A DNA stretch of 64,000 nucleotides from positions 62,001-126,000 of the forward strand of contig SCOE01000003.1 in NCBI GenBank assembly GCA_005503065.1. Direction: 5' to 3'. Every line of letters begins with the position of its first letter. The stretch's first letter is position 1. Position numbers and translations under genes: made by a program. This document shows, piece after piece, positions 8,468-16,934 of this stretch. Below the pieces are notes generated by a model, which worked only from the letters and a program-made list of their open reading frames with translations, did not search any database and was not told the origin of the DNA. The stretch is from Comamonadaceae bacterium ALPHA2B. GTDB lineage: Bacteria; Pseudomonadota; Gammaproteobacteria; Burkholderiales; Burkholderiaceae_C.

Positions 8468-9400
8468 ATGAGCAAACCCACCTCCGGCCCCTTCGAGAAG
8501 ACCGCCGGCTGGCTGGACTGGTACACCGGCCCGAGCAAGCCGACGTTCCAGGTGCCGGCCGGCAGCGTCGATGCTCACTGCCACGTGTTCGGCCCGGGCG
8601 CCGAATTCCCCTATGCGCCCGAACGCAAGTACACGCCCTGCGACGCGAGCAAGGCGCAGCTCTTCGCGCTGCGCGACCACCTGGGCTTCGCGCGCAACGT
8701 GATCGTGCAGGCCACCTGCCACGGCGCGGACAACCGCGCGCTGGTCGATGCGCTGCAATCGTCGGACGGCAAGGCGCGCGGCGTGGCGACCGTCAAGCGC
8801 AGCGTGACCGACGAGGAACTGCAGGCACTGCATGCCGCCGGCGTGCGCGGCGTGCGCTTCAACTTCGTCAAGCGGCTGGTGGACTTCACGCCCAAGGACG
8901 AACTGATGGAGATCGCCGGCCGCATCGCCAAGCTGGGCTGGCACGTGGTCATCTACTTCGAGGCGGTGGACCTGCCCGAGCTGTGGGACTTCTTCACCGC
9001 GCTGCCGACCACGGTGGTGGTGGACCACATGGGCCGCCCCGACGTGACCAAGCCGGTGGACGGCCCGGAGTTCGCCCTGTTCGAGAAGTTCATGCGCGAG
9101 CACGACAACGTGTGGAGCAAGGTGAGCTGTCCCGAGCGCCTGTCGGTCGCCGGCCCCAAGGCGCTGGACGGCGAGCAGAACGCGTACCGCGACGTGGTGC
9201 CCTTCGCCCGGCGAATCGTCGAGCAGTTCCCCGACCGCGTGCTGTGGGGCACCGACTGGCCGCACCCCAACCTCAAGGACCACATGCCCGACGACGGCCT
9301 GCTGGTGGACTTCATCCCGCACATCGCGACCACGCCGGAACTGCAGAAGAAGCTGCTGGTCGACAACCCCATGAAGCTCTACTGGCCCGAAGAACAATGA
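8468..9400 (+). CDS. ligI: 2-pyrone-4,6-dicarboxylate hydrolase (LigI/PmdD)
   Basis: 310-residue amidohydrolase that opens the lactone ring of 2-pyrone-4,6-dicarboxylate to give oxalomesaconate. Motifs: VDAHCHVFGPG near 34-44 (the HxH pair), VVVDHMGRPD in the middle, and GTDWPHPN near 260, whose Asp is the catalytic base in cog4 amidohydrolases such as LigI. The ATG at 8468 follows GGAAGAGAG. Its TGA stop is also the first triplet of a type-B intergenic repeat, which separates it from ligA by 95 bp. Confidence 0.94.
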   Translation: MSKPTSGPFEKTAGWLDWYTGPSKPTFQVPAGSVDAHCHVFGPGAEFPYAPERKYTPCDASKAQLFALRDHLGFARNVIVQATCHGADNRALVDALQSSDGKARGVATVKRSVTDEELQALHAAGVRGVRFNFVKRLVDFTPKDELMEIAGRIAKLGWHVVIYFEAVDLPELWDFFTALPTTVVVDHMGRPDVTKPVDGPEFALFEKFMREHDNVWSKVSCPERLSVAGPKALDGEQNAYRDVVPFARRIVEQFPDRVLWGTDWPHPNLKDHMPDDGLLVDFIPHIATTPELQKKLLVDNPMKLYWPEEQ

Positions 9401-9472
9401 CCCCCACGCTCCGCCGCTTCGCGGGTCGCTGCCCCCCGAGGGGGCGCGAATCGCCTTGGGGCGGCCCGGCGG
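9398..9472 (+). repeat. Type-B Comamonadaceae intergenic repeat, copy 1
   Basis: It begins TGACCCCCACGCTC at the ligI stop, continues with CGCTTCGCGGGTCGCTG, a CCCCCCGAGGGGGCG hairpin, and ends CCTTGGGGCGGCCC. The same block, in opposite orientation, follows ruvX-side and pyrR-side stops near 29.1 and 29.7 kb. Confidence 0.75.
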
Positions 9473-9495
9473 CGATTCATCAGTAAGGATCCTCC

Positions 9496-9939
9496 ATGGC
9501 CCTCGACAAACCCTACCTGGACGTGCCCGGCACGATCATCTTCGACGCCGAGCAGAGCCGCAAAGGCTACTGGCTCAACCAGTTCTGCATGAGCCTGATG
9601 AAGGCCGAGAACCGCGAGCGCTTCAAGGCCGACGAACGCGCCTACCTCGACGAGTGGCCGATGACCGAGGAGCAGAAGCAGGCCGTGCTGGCGCGCGACC
9701 TCAACTGGTGCATGCGCACCGGCGGCAACATCTACTTCCTGGCCAAGATCGGTGCCACCGACGGCAAGAGCTTCCAGCAGATGGCGGGCTCGATGACCGG
9801 CATGACCGAGGAGGAATACCGCAACATGATGATCAAGGGCGGCCGCCGCGTGGACGGCAACCGCTACGTGGGCGAGGACGGCGACGCGCAGGCGCAGAAC
9901 CAGCCGCAGGGCGCCCACCATCCCACCAAGGCGGCATGA
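9496..9939 (+). CDS. ligA: Protocatechuate 4,5-dioxygenase alpha subunit (LigA/PmdA)
   Basis: 147-residue small subunit of the type II extradiol dioxygenase. It caps the active site formed by LigB. The family signatures include DVPGTIIFDAEQSRKGYWLNQFCMSL-like start, MTEEQKQAVLARDLNW and NIYFLAKIGATDGKSF. It has the expected length and lies 32 bp upstream of the beta subunit gene. The ATG at 9496 is preceded by an AAGGATCC site. Known for the family: the alpha subunit is required for activity and substrate positioning but does not bind the iron. Confidence 0.95.
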   Translation: MALDKPYLDVPGTIIFDAEQSRKGYWLNQFCMSLMKAENRERFKADERAYLDEWPMTEEQKQAVLARDLNWCMRTGGNIYFLAKIGATDGKSFQQMAGSMTGMTEEEYRNMMIKGGRRVDGNRYVGEDGDAQAQNQPQGAHHPTKAA

Positions 9940-9971
9940 CCATGTGCCCCCGCATCCCTCAGGAGGCTTGA

Positions 9972-10844
<873 letters not shown>

Positions 10845-10863
10845 AACCCCCAAGGACCCTCAC

Positions 10864-11823
10864 ATGACCATCAAAGTCGCACTCGCCGGCGCCGGCGCCT
10901 TCGGCATCAAGCACCTGGACGGCATCAAGAACATCGACGGCGTCGAAGTCGTCTCGCTCATCAGCCGCGACCTGGACAAGACCCGGGAGACGGCCCGGCA
11001 GTACGGCATCGCCCACGTGACGACCGACCTGGCCGACAGCCTGGCCCTGAAGGACGTGGACGCCGTCATCCTCTGTACCCCGACGCAGATGCATGCCGCG
11101 CAGGCCAAGGCCTGCCTGGAAGCGGGCAAGCATGTGCAGGTGGAGATCCCGCTGTGCGACGTGCTCAAGCAGGGCGAGGAGGTGCTGGCGCTGCAGAAGA
11201 AGACCGGCAAGGTCGCCATGGTCGGCCACACCCGCCGCTTCAACCCCAGCCACCAGTACGTGCACAAGAAGATCGCGGCCGGCGAGTTCAACATCCAGCA
11301 GATGGACGTGCAGACCTACTTCTTCCGCCGCACCAACATGAACGCGCTGGGCCAGCCGCGCAGCTGGACCGACCACCTGCTGTGGCACCACGCCGCCCAC
11401 ACCGTGGACCTGTTCGCCTACCAGGCCGGGAGCCCGATCGTGAAGGCCAACGCCATCCAGGGCCCGATCCACAATCAGCTCGGCATCGCCATGGACATGA
11501 GCATCCAGCTGCAGGCGGCCAACGGCGCCATCTGCACCTTGAGCCTCTCGTTCAACAACGACGGGCCGCTGGGCACCTTCTTCCGCTACATCGGCGACAC
11601 CGCGACCTACATCGCCCGCTACGACGACCTGGTCCAGTCGCACAGCAAGGGCCCCGAGACGCCGGTGGACGTGAGCCATGTGGACGTTTCGATGAACGGC
11701 ATCGAACTGCAGGACCGCGAGTTCTTCGCCGCCATCAAGGAAGGCCGCGAGCCCAACAGCAGCGTCGCGCAGGTGCTGCCCTGCTACCAGGTGCTGCACC
11801 AGCTGGAACAGCAGCTGCAATAA
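10864..11823 (+). CDS. ligC: 4-carboxy-2-hydroxymuconate-6-semialdehyde dehydrogenase (LigC/PmdC)
   Basis: 319-residue Gfo/Idh/MocA-type NAD(P)-dependent oxidoreductase. It oxidises the hemiacetal of the ring-cleavage product to 2-pyrone-4,6-dicarboxylate. The Rossmann glycine motif is VALAGAGAFGIKHLDG at residues 4-19, then the family's CTPTQMHAAQA and a VEIPLCD segment (about 95-101) where other family members carry EKP. It is the last gene of the operon; a type-A repeat with hairpins follows the stop and probably ends the transcript. Confidence 0.94.
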   Translation: MTIKVALAGAGAFGIKHLDGIKNIDGVEVVSLISRDLDKTRETARQYGIAHVTTDLADSLALKDVDAVILCTPTQMHAAQAKACLEAGKHVQVEIPLCDVLKQGEEVLALQKKTGKVAMVGHTRRFNPSHQYVHKKIAAGEFNIQQMDVQTYFFRRTNMNALGQPRSWTDHLLWHHAAHTVDLFAYQAGSPIVKANAIQGPIHNQLGIAMDMSIQLQAANGAICTLSLSFNNDGPLGTFFRYIGDTATYIARYDDLVQSHSKGPETPVDVSHVDVSMNGIELQDREFFAAIKEGREPNSSVAQVLPCYQVLHQLEQQLQ

Positions 11824-11830
11824 ACCAGTT

Positions 11831-11887
11831 GCTATTTTTTTCATAGCTGCTCGCGCCCGCCCCATGCGGGCTGCGGGCATTTTTCAT
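11831..11887 (+). repeat. Type-A intergenic repeat, copy 2 (end of lig operon)
   Basis: GCTATTTTTTTCATAGC followed by a GCGCCCGC..GCGGGC hairpin and ATTTTTCATT. It lies directly after ligC and can fold into two stacked hairpins with a T-run, so it probably terminates the lig operon. Confidence 0.72.
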
Positions 11888-11901
11888 TCAGAAGGAACAC
11901 C

Positions 11902-12912
11902 ATGCATACACGTCGTCTCGGCCCCTTCGAGGTCAGCGCCATCGGCCTGGGCTGCATGAACCTGAGCCATGCCTACGGCACCCCGCCCTCGCCCGAGCAG
12001 GGCGAGCGCGTGCTGCTGGCGGCGCTGGACGCCGGCGTCACCCTGTTCGACACGGCGGCGCTCTACGGCTTCGGCGCCAACGAGGAACTGGTGGGCCGCG
12101 TGCTCGCGCCCCACCGCCAGAAGTTCACCCTGTGCAGCAAGGGCGGCATGGCCGGCGTCAAGGGCGAGGACGGCGTGACCCGCCGCGTGATCGACGGCCG
12201 CCCCGCCACGCTGCGAAGCAACTGCGAGGACAGCCTGCGGCGCCTGCGCACCGACGTGATCGACCTGTACTACCTGCACCGCTGGGACAAGCAGGTGCCG
12301 ATCGAGGACTCGGTGGGCGAGCTGTCGCGCCTGGTCGAGGCCGGCAAGGTGCGCGCCATCGGCCTGTCGGAGGTCTCGGCCGCCACGCTGCGCAAGGCGC
12401 ATGCGGTGCACCCCATCGCCGCGGTGCAGACCGAGTACTCGCTGTGGACGCGCAACCCCGAGATCGCCGTGCTGGCCGCCTGCCGCGAGCTCGGTGCCGC
12501 CTTCGTCGCCTTCAGCCCCCTGGCGCGCGCCTTCCTGACGGGCCGCCTGACCGACGTCGGCGGCCTGGATGCCAAGGACATCCGTCGCCCGATGCCGCGC
12601 TTCTCCGCCGAGCACTACCCGCGCAACCTGGCCCTGCTGCCCGCCTTCGAGGCCCTGGCCCGGGAGGCCGGCTGCACGCCCGCACAACTGGCGCTGGCCT
12701 GGCTGCTGGCGCAGGGCAAGGACATCGTGCCCATCCCCGGCACCACCAGCGTCGACCATCTGCACGAGGACCTGGCCGCCGCAGACCTGCAGCTGCCCGC
12801 CGACGTCATCGACCGTGCCGGCGCGCTGATCAACCAGCGCACCGTGAGCGGCCCGCGCTATCCGGCGCAGGCCTCGCAGGAAGTCGATACGGAGGAATTC
12901 GCCGCCGGTTGA
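11902..12912 (+). CDS. Aldo/keto reductase
   Basis: 336-residue NADPH-dependent aldo/keto reductase of the YajO/Tas-like group. Catalytic tetrad residues are visible: Asp and Tyr in TLFDTAALYG (about 48-57), Lys in CSKGGM (about 77), His in LYYLHRWD (about 120). The C-terminal cofactor region is IPGTTSVDHLHEDLAA. It lies downstream of ligC but behind a terminator-like repeat, so membership in the lig operon is doubtful. The substrate is unknown. Confidence 0.88.
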   Translation: MHTRRLGPFEVSAIGLGCMNLSHAYGTPPSPEQGERVLLAALDAGVTLFDTAALYGFGANEELVGRVLAPHRQKFTLCSKGGMAGVKGEDGVTRRVIDGRPATLRSNCEDSLRRLRTDVIDLYYLHRWDKQVPIEDSVGELSRLVEAGKVRAIGLSEVSAATLRKAHAVHPIAAVQTEYSLWTRNPEIAVLAACRELGAAFVAFSPLARAFLTGRLTDVGGLDAKDIRRPMPRFSAEHYPRNLALLPAFEALAREAGCTPAQLALAWLLAQGKDIVPIPGTTSVDHLHEDLAAADLQLPADVIDRAGALINQRTVSGPRYPAQASQEVDTEEFAAG

Positions 12913-12930
12913 TCGTCGCGCCCCAAGAAA

Positions 12931-12960
12931 AATGCCTGCGGGCGCGAGCCGGCAGGCATT
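12931..12960 (-). terminator. Rho-independent terminator of the cytochrome c gene
   Basis: AATGCCTGC pairs perfectly with GCAGGCATT across a 12-nt loop. Read on the minus strand the stem is followed by TTTTTCTT, so it terminates the leftward cytochrome gene that stops at 13005. The plus-strand exit has no T-run. Confidence 0.82.
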
Positions 12961-13004
12961 GGAGGCTTCGGGTGCAGCGCAGCGGCGCGGCGCGACGGGG
13001 GCCC

Positions 13005-13688
13005 TTATTTGGCGTGGTGCAGGCGCGACTCGGGCACCGTCTTCAACTCGCCCGGCAGGGTGCTGATGTAGCTGGCGAGTTCCTTCAGCTCGGCGTTGCT
13101 GAAGGGCTTGACCTGGGTACTCATGACGGCGTTGGAGCGGCCGACCATCGGGTGGCTGCCTGCCTTGTAGGCCTTGAGCGCGACGAACAGGTAGTCGGCG
13201 TACTGGCCGGCCAGCTTGGGCACGGTGCCGTCGTTGGGCGTGTTGAAGTTCGCGCCGTGGCACTTCGTGCAGTTGTTGTCGGCGTTGCGGGCAATGAGCG
13301 CCTGGACCTTCTCGCTCGGCTGCTTGGCCACGGCGGCCGGCGGCGCGTCGCCTTCGGCCAGGCCCAGGGTGCTGTAGTACGCGGCCAGGTCGGCGATGTC
13401 CTGCTCGGTCAGCGTGTCGGCGATGGCGCGCATGGTGGGGTGCTTGCGGTCGCCGCCCTTGTAGGCCGTGAGTGCGGCCGTGATGTACGAGGCGCTCTGG
13501 CCCGCGATCTTGGGCACCTTGTGGATCTCGGGGAAGCTGGCCTGGTAGCCCACGATGCCGTGGCAGCCCACGCACATGGCGACCTTCTTGCCGCCGTTCT
13601 CGGCGTTCGGCGTCACCTTCTGGGCTTGTACGGTCGCCGTCACGGAAGCGACAGCGAGGGCAAACATCGTGGTCAACAGCTTGTTCAT
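13005..13688 (-). CDS. Diheme cytochrome c (cytochrome c4 type)
   Basis: 227-residue periplasmic cytochrome with a signal peptide (MNKLLTTMFALAVASVTATVQAQ). Two heme-binding motifs are present, CVGCH near residue 40 and CTKCH near residue 140, with distal methionines in repeated domains (HPTMRAIADTLTEQDIADLAAYYS and the matching second half), as in cytochrome c4. It carries electrons from the bc1 complex to terminal oxidases. It is divergent from the MoxR gene and has a strong terminator behind it, so it is monocistronic. Confidence 0.9.
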   Translation of the reverse strand: MNKLLTTMFALAVASVTATVQAQKVTPNAENGGKKVAMCVGCHGIVGYQASFPEIHKVPKIAGQSASYITAALTAYKGGDRKHPTMRAIADTLTEQDIADLAAYYSTLGLAEGDAPPAAVAKQPSEKVQALIARNADNNCTKCHGANFNTPNDGTVPKLAGQYADYLFVALKAYKAGSHPMVGRSNAVMSTQVKPFSNAELKELASYISTLPGELKTVPESRLHHAK

Positions 13689-13839
13689 TTTGCGCGCACA
13701 ATTCGTGGCAGATCGGGTCTCCGCACCAACGTTCGATTATATGGGTCGCTTCCCCCGAGGGCCCGCCTCAGCGTCATCCCGTTGGCGACTCGGCCGCCTC
13801 CGGGTGTGTCATTTGTTCCACCCCCCGCGCGCCTTTCAC

Positions 13840-14682
13840 ATGAAATTCAAGGGTTCCGACAACTACGTCGCCACGCAGGATCTGATGCTGGCGGTGAACG
13901 CCTCCATCACCCTCAAGCGCCCGCTCCTGGTCAAGGGCGAGCCCGGCACCGGCAAGACGATGCTGGCCGAGGAGGTCTCGTCCGCCCTGGGCCTGCCGCT
14001 GCTGCAGTGGCACATCAAGTCGACCACCAAGGCGCAGCAGGGCCTGTACGAATACGACGCGGTGAGCCGCCTGCGCGATTCGCAGCTGGGCGACGAACGC
14101 GTCAAGGACATCCACAACTACATCGTCAAGGGCGTGCTGTGGCAGGCCTTCACCGCCGACGAGCCGGTGGCGCTGCTGATCGACGAGATCGACAAGGCCG
14201 ACATCGAATTCCCGAACGACCTGCTGCGCGAACTCGACCGCATGGAGTTCTACTGCTACGAGACGCGCGAGCTGATCAAGGCGAAGCACCGCCCGGTGGT
14301 GTTCATCACCTCCAACAACGAGAAGGAATTGCCCGACGCCTTCCTGCGCCGCTGCTTCTTCCACTACATCAAGTTCCCCGACGCGGAGACGATGAAGAAC
14401 ATCGTGGCGGTGCACTTCCCCGGCCTGAAGCAGGAACTGCTCACGGCCGCGATGAAGACCTTCTACGACGTGCGCAACCTGCCCGGCCTGAAGAAGAAGC
14501 CCTCCACCAGCGAGCTGCTGGACTGGCTCAAGCTGCTGGTGGCCGAGGACATCCCGCTCGAGGCCCTTCAGAGCAAGGACGACAAGGTCGCCGTGCCGCC
14601 GCTGGTGGGCGCGCTGCTCAAGAACGAGCAGGACGTGACGCTGTTCGAGAAGCTGGTCTTCATGCAGCGCAACAACCGCTGA
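13840..14682 (+). CDS. MoxR-family AAA+ ATPase
   Basis: 280-residue AAA+ ATPase. Walker A is GEPGTGKTM at about 31-39 and Walker B is VALLIDEIDKAD near 107; sensor 1 lies in VVFITSNNEKELPDAFLRRC. The ATG at 13840 (MKFKGSDNYVA) is used because the family begins here. MoxR ATPases work with von Willebrand-factor-A proteins in assembling or activating metalloenzymes or envelope complexes; a CoxE-like VWA gene is three genes downstream (15592), which supports such a pair. Confidence 0.9.
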   Translation: MKFKGSDNYVATQDLMLAVNASITLKRPLLVKGEPGTGKTMLAEEVSSALGLPLLQWHIKSTTKAQQGLYEYDAVSRLRDSQLGDERVKDIHNYIVKGVLWQAFTADEPVALLIDEIDKADIEFPNDLLRELDRMEFYCYETRELIKAKHRPVVFITSNNEKELPDAFLRRCFFHYIKFPDAETMKNIVAVHFPGLKQELLTAAMKTFYDVRNLPGLKKKPSTSELLDWLKLLVAEDIPLEALQSKDDKVAVPPLVGALLKNEQDVTLFEKLVFMQRNNR

Positions 14683-14692
14683 GGCTTGCGTC

Positions 14693-14947
14693 ATGAAGCA
14701 AGGCGGCGGCACGCAACCCTCGAACGGCCAGCTCCTGCTGCTGGGGGTGGCGCAGGCCGTCGGCTTCCTGGTCGGCGCCCTGCTCGGCCGCTGGCTGGGC
14801 CTGGCACTGGGATGGGATGCCCTGGCGCCCGAGGGCTATTCCGGCCGGGCCATGGGCGGCATCGCGCTCGTCGGCCTGGGCGGCGGTGGCGGGGTGCAAC
14901 TGGCACGCCGCTGGTATCGCGGCAAGTACGGCGACCCGCGCGGCTGA
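14693..14947 (+). CDS. Small membrane protein
   Basis: 84-residue protein with two likely membrane helices (about 14-36, glycine-rich, and 52-69) and a basic C-terminus (RRWYRGKYGD). The start is 10 bp after the MoxR stop, so it is co-transcribed and possibly coupled. I do not recognise the family. Its location between MoxR and VWA genes suggests an accessory membrane role, which is inference only. Confidence 0.65.
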   Translation: MKQGGGTQPSNGQLLLLGVAQAVGFLVGALLGRWLGLALGWDALAPEGYSGRAMGGIALVGLGGGGGVQLARRWYRGKYGDPRG

Positions 14948-14969
14948 GCCCCTCGCTATCCTCGACGCC

Positions 14970-15566
14970 ATGGCCTTCGTCGAACCCGTCACCCTTTCGC
15001 ATCGCGGCGTGCAGCTCGTGCCGCTGTCCCTCGACCACGAAGCCGGCCTGGCCGCTGCCGCCGCCGACGGCGAGCTGTGGAAGCTGCGCGTCACCTCCGT
15101 GCCCGAGCCGGAGCAGACGCGTGCCTACATCGAAACCGCGTTGAAGATGCGCGACGAAGGCCATCGCTTCGCCTTCGCCGTCACCGACCAGGCCAGCGGC
15201 GAGCTGCTGGGCACCACCAGCTACCACGACATCCTGCCTGCCGTGAAGCGCGTGGAGATCGGATACACGTGGTATGCCAGGCGTTGCCAGCGCACCCACG
15301 TCAATACCACCTGCAAGCTCCTGATGCTGCAGCATGCCTTCGACACCCTCGGCTGCCATGTCGTGGGTTGGCGCACCGACAACTTCAACTTCGCCTCGCA
15401 GGCCGCCATCGAGCGCCTGGGCGCGAAGAAGGACGGCGTCATCCGCGGCCATGCGCTGCGCCGCGACGGCACCATCCGCGACACCGTGATGTACAGCCTG
15501 CGCTCGGGCGAGTGGCCCGAGGTGAAGGCGCAACTGCTCTACCTGCTCGACAAGCCACGCGGCTGA
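14970..15566 (+). CDS. GNAT-family N-acetyltransferase (RimJ/RimL type)
   Basis: 198 residues with the RimL-like GNAT layout: LVPLSLDHEAGL at the N-terminus, FAFAVTDQASGELLGTTSY for strands 2-4, VEIGYTWYARRCQRTHVNT for the acetyl-CoA pyrophosphate loop region, and NFNFASQAAIERLGAKKDG near the C-terminus. Family members acetylate ribosomal or other protein N-termini or amino acids. It lies in the MoxR-VWA gene string. The specific substrate cannot be read from sequence. Confidence 0.85.
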   Translation: MAFVEPVTLSHRGVQLVPLSLDHEAGLAAAAADGELWKLRVTSVPEPEQTRAYIETALKMRDEGHRFAFAVTDQASGELLGTTSYHDILPAVKRVEIGYTWYARRCQRTHVNTTCKLLMLQHAFDTLGCHVVGWRTDNFNFASQAAIERLGAKKDGVIRGHALRRDGTIRDTVMYSLRSGEWPEVKAQLLYLLDKPRG

Positions 15567-15591
15567 TTCCCGCGCGGCAAGGAGGCCTGCG

Positions 15592-16779
15592 ATGCTGATC
15601 GACTTCTTCTACACCCTGCGTTCGGCCAAGCTGCCGGTGTCGGTCAAGGAATACCTGATGCTGCTGGAGGCCCTGCAGGCCGACGTGGTGGGGCCCAACT
15701 CCGAGGACGCCTTCGGCCTGGACGACTTCTACTACCTGAGCCGCACGGCGCTGGTGAAGGACGAGAAGCACTACGACAAGTTCGACCGCGCCTTCTCCGC
15801 CTACTTCAAGGGCGTGGACATGCTCACCGACTTCACCAAGGAGGTGCCGCTCGACTGGCTGCGCAAGACGCTGGAGCGCGAGTTCACGGCCGAGGAAAAG
15901 GCCAAGATCGAGAAGATGGGCTGGGACGAGCTCATGGAAACGCTCAAGAAGCGCTTCGAGGAGCAGAAGGAGCGGCACGAAGGCGGCAACAAGTGGATCG
16001 GCACGGGCGGCACCTCGCCCTTCGGCCACGGCGGCTACAACCCGCAGGGCATCCGCATCGGCGGCGCGGGCAAGAACAAGAGCGCCGTCAAGGTGTGGGA
16101 GCAGCGCGCCTACAAGGACTACGACGACAGCCAGGAACTGGGCACGCGCAACATCAAGATGGCGCTGCGGCGCCTCCGCAAGTTCGCGCGCGAAGGCCAC
16201 GAGGACGAGCTGGACCTGGACGCGACGATCGAGCGCACCGCCGCCAACGCGGGCTATCTCGACATCAAGATGCGCCCCGAGCGGCACAACAACGTCAAGG
16301 TGCTCCTGCTGATGGACGTGGGCGGCACGATGGACGAGCACGTGCACCGCGTGGAGGAACTCTTCTCGGCCGTGAAGACCGAGTTCAAGCACCTGGAGTT
16401 CTACTACTTCCACAACTGCGTCTACGACTTCATGTGGAAGAACAACCGGCGCCGCTTCTCCGAGAAGTTCGCGACCTGGGACATCATCCGCAAGTACAAC
16501 AAGGACTACAAGCTCATCTTCGTCGGCGACGCGACCATGAGCCCCTACGAGATCCTGCAGCCCGGCGGCAGCGTCGAGTACAACAACGAGGAGCCAGGCG
16601 CCGAATGGCTGCAGCGCCTCACGCACGCCTTTCCCAAGTTCGCCTGGATCAACCCCGAGCCGCAAGGCGTGTGGCAGTACCGCCAGAGCATCGCCGTGAT
16701 GCAGCAGCTGATGTCCCACCGCATGTTCCCGCTCACCCTCAAGGGGCTGGAAGACGCGATGCGGCTGTTGTCCAAATGA
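15592..16779 (+). CDS. CoxE-like von Willebrand factor A domain protein
   Basis: 395-residue VWA protein of the CoxE type; N-terminus MLIDFFYTLRSAKLPVSVKEYLMLLEAL. The VWA domain occupies roughly the C-terminal half. The first MIDAS stretch reads LLMDVGGTMDEHV near residue 240 in place of the canonical DxSxS, so metal binding may be altered. The central region is rich in Gly and charged residues (HEGGNKWIGTGGTSPFGHGG). It is the partner expected for the MoxR ATPase upstream. Confidence 0.88.
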   Translation: MLIDFFYTLRSAKLPVSVKEYLMLLEALQADVVGPNSEDAFGLDDFYYLSRTALVKDEKHYDKFDRAFSAYFKGVDMLTDFTKEVPLDWLRKTLEREFTAEEKAKIEKMGWDELMETLKKRFEEQKERHEGGNKWIGTGGTSPFGHGGYNPQGIRIGGAGKNKSAVKVWEQRAYKDYDDSQELGTRNIKMALRRLRKFAREGHEDELDLDATIERTAANAGYLDIKMRPERHNNVKVLLLMDVGGTMDEHVHRVEELFSAVKTEFKHLEFYYFHNCVYDFMWKNNRRRFSEKFATWDIIRKYNKDYKLIFVGDATMSPYEILQPGGSVEYNNEEPGAEWLQRLTHAFPKFAWINPEPQGVWQYRQSIAVMQQLMSHRMFPLTLKGLEDAMRLLSK

Positions 16780-16934
16780 AACAGGATGGGCCTGGCACCA
16801 GGCCTTGCACCAGCGGCTGATCCAGGTCCAGGTCGCTCGCACGCTCGCCGTACCGTGCGGGGCCGATCGCCATCACCCCATCTGGGCCGCTGTCCGACGC
16901 GGGGGCACCCGGCTCGGCAGCGAGAATCGCCCCC

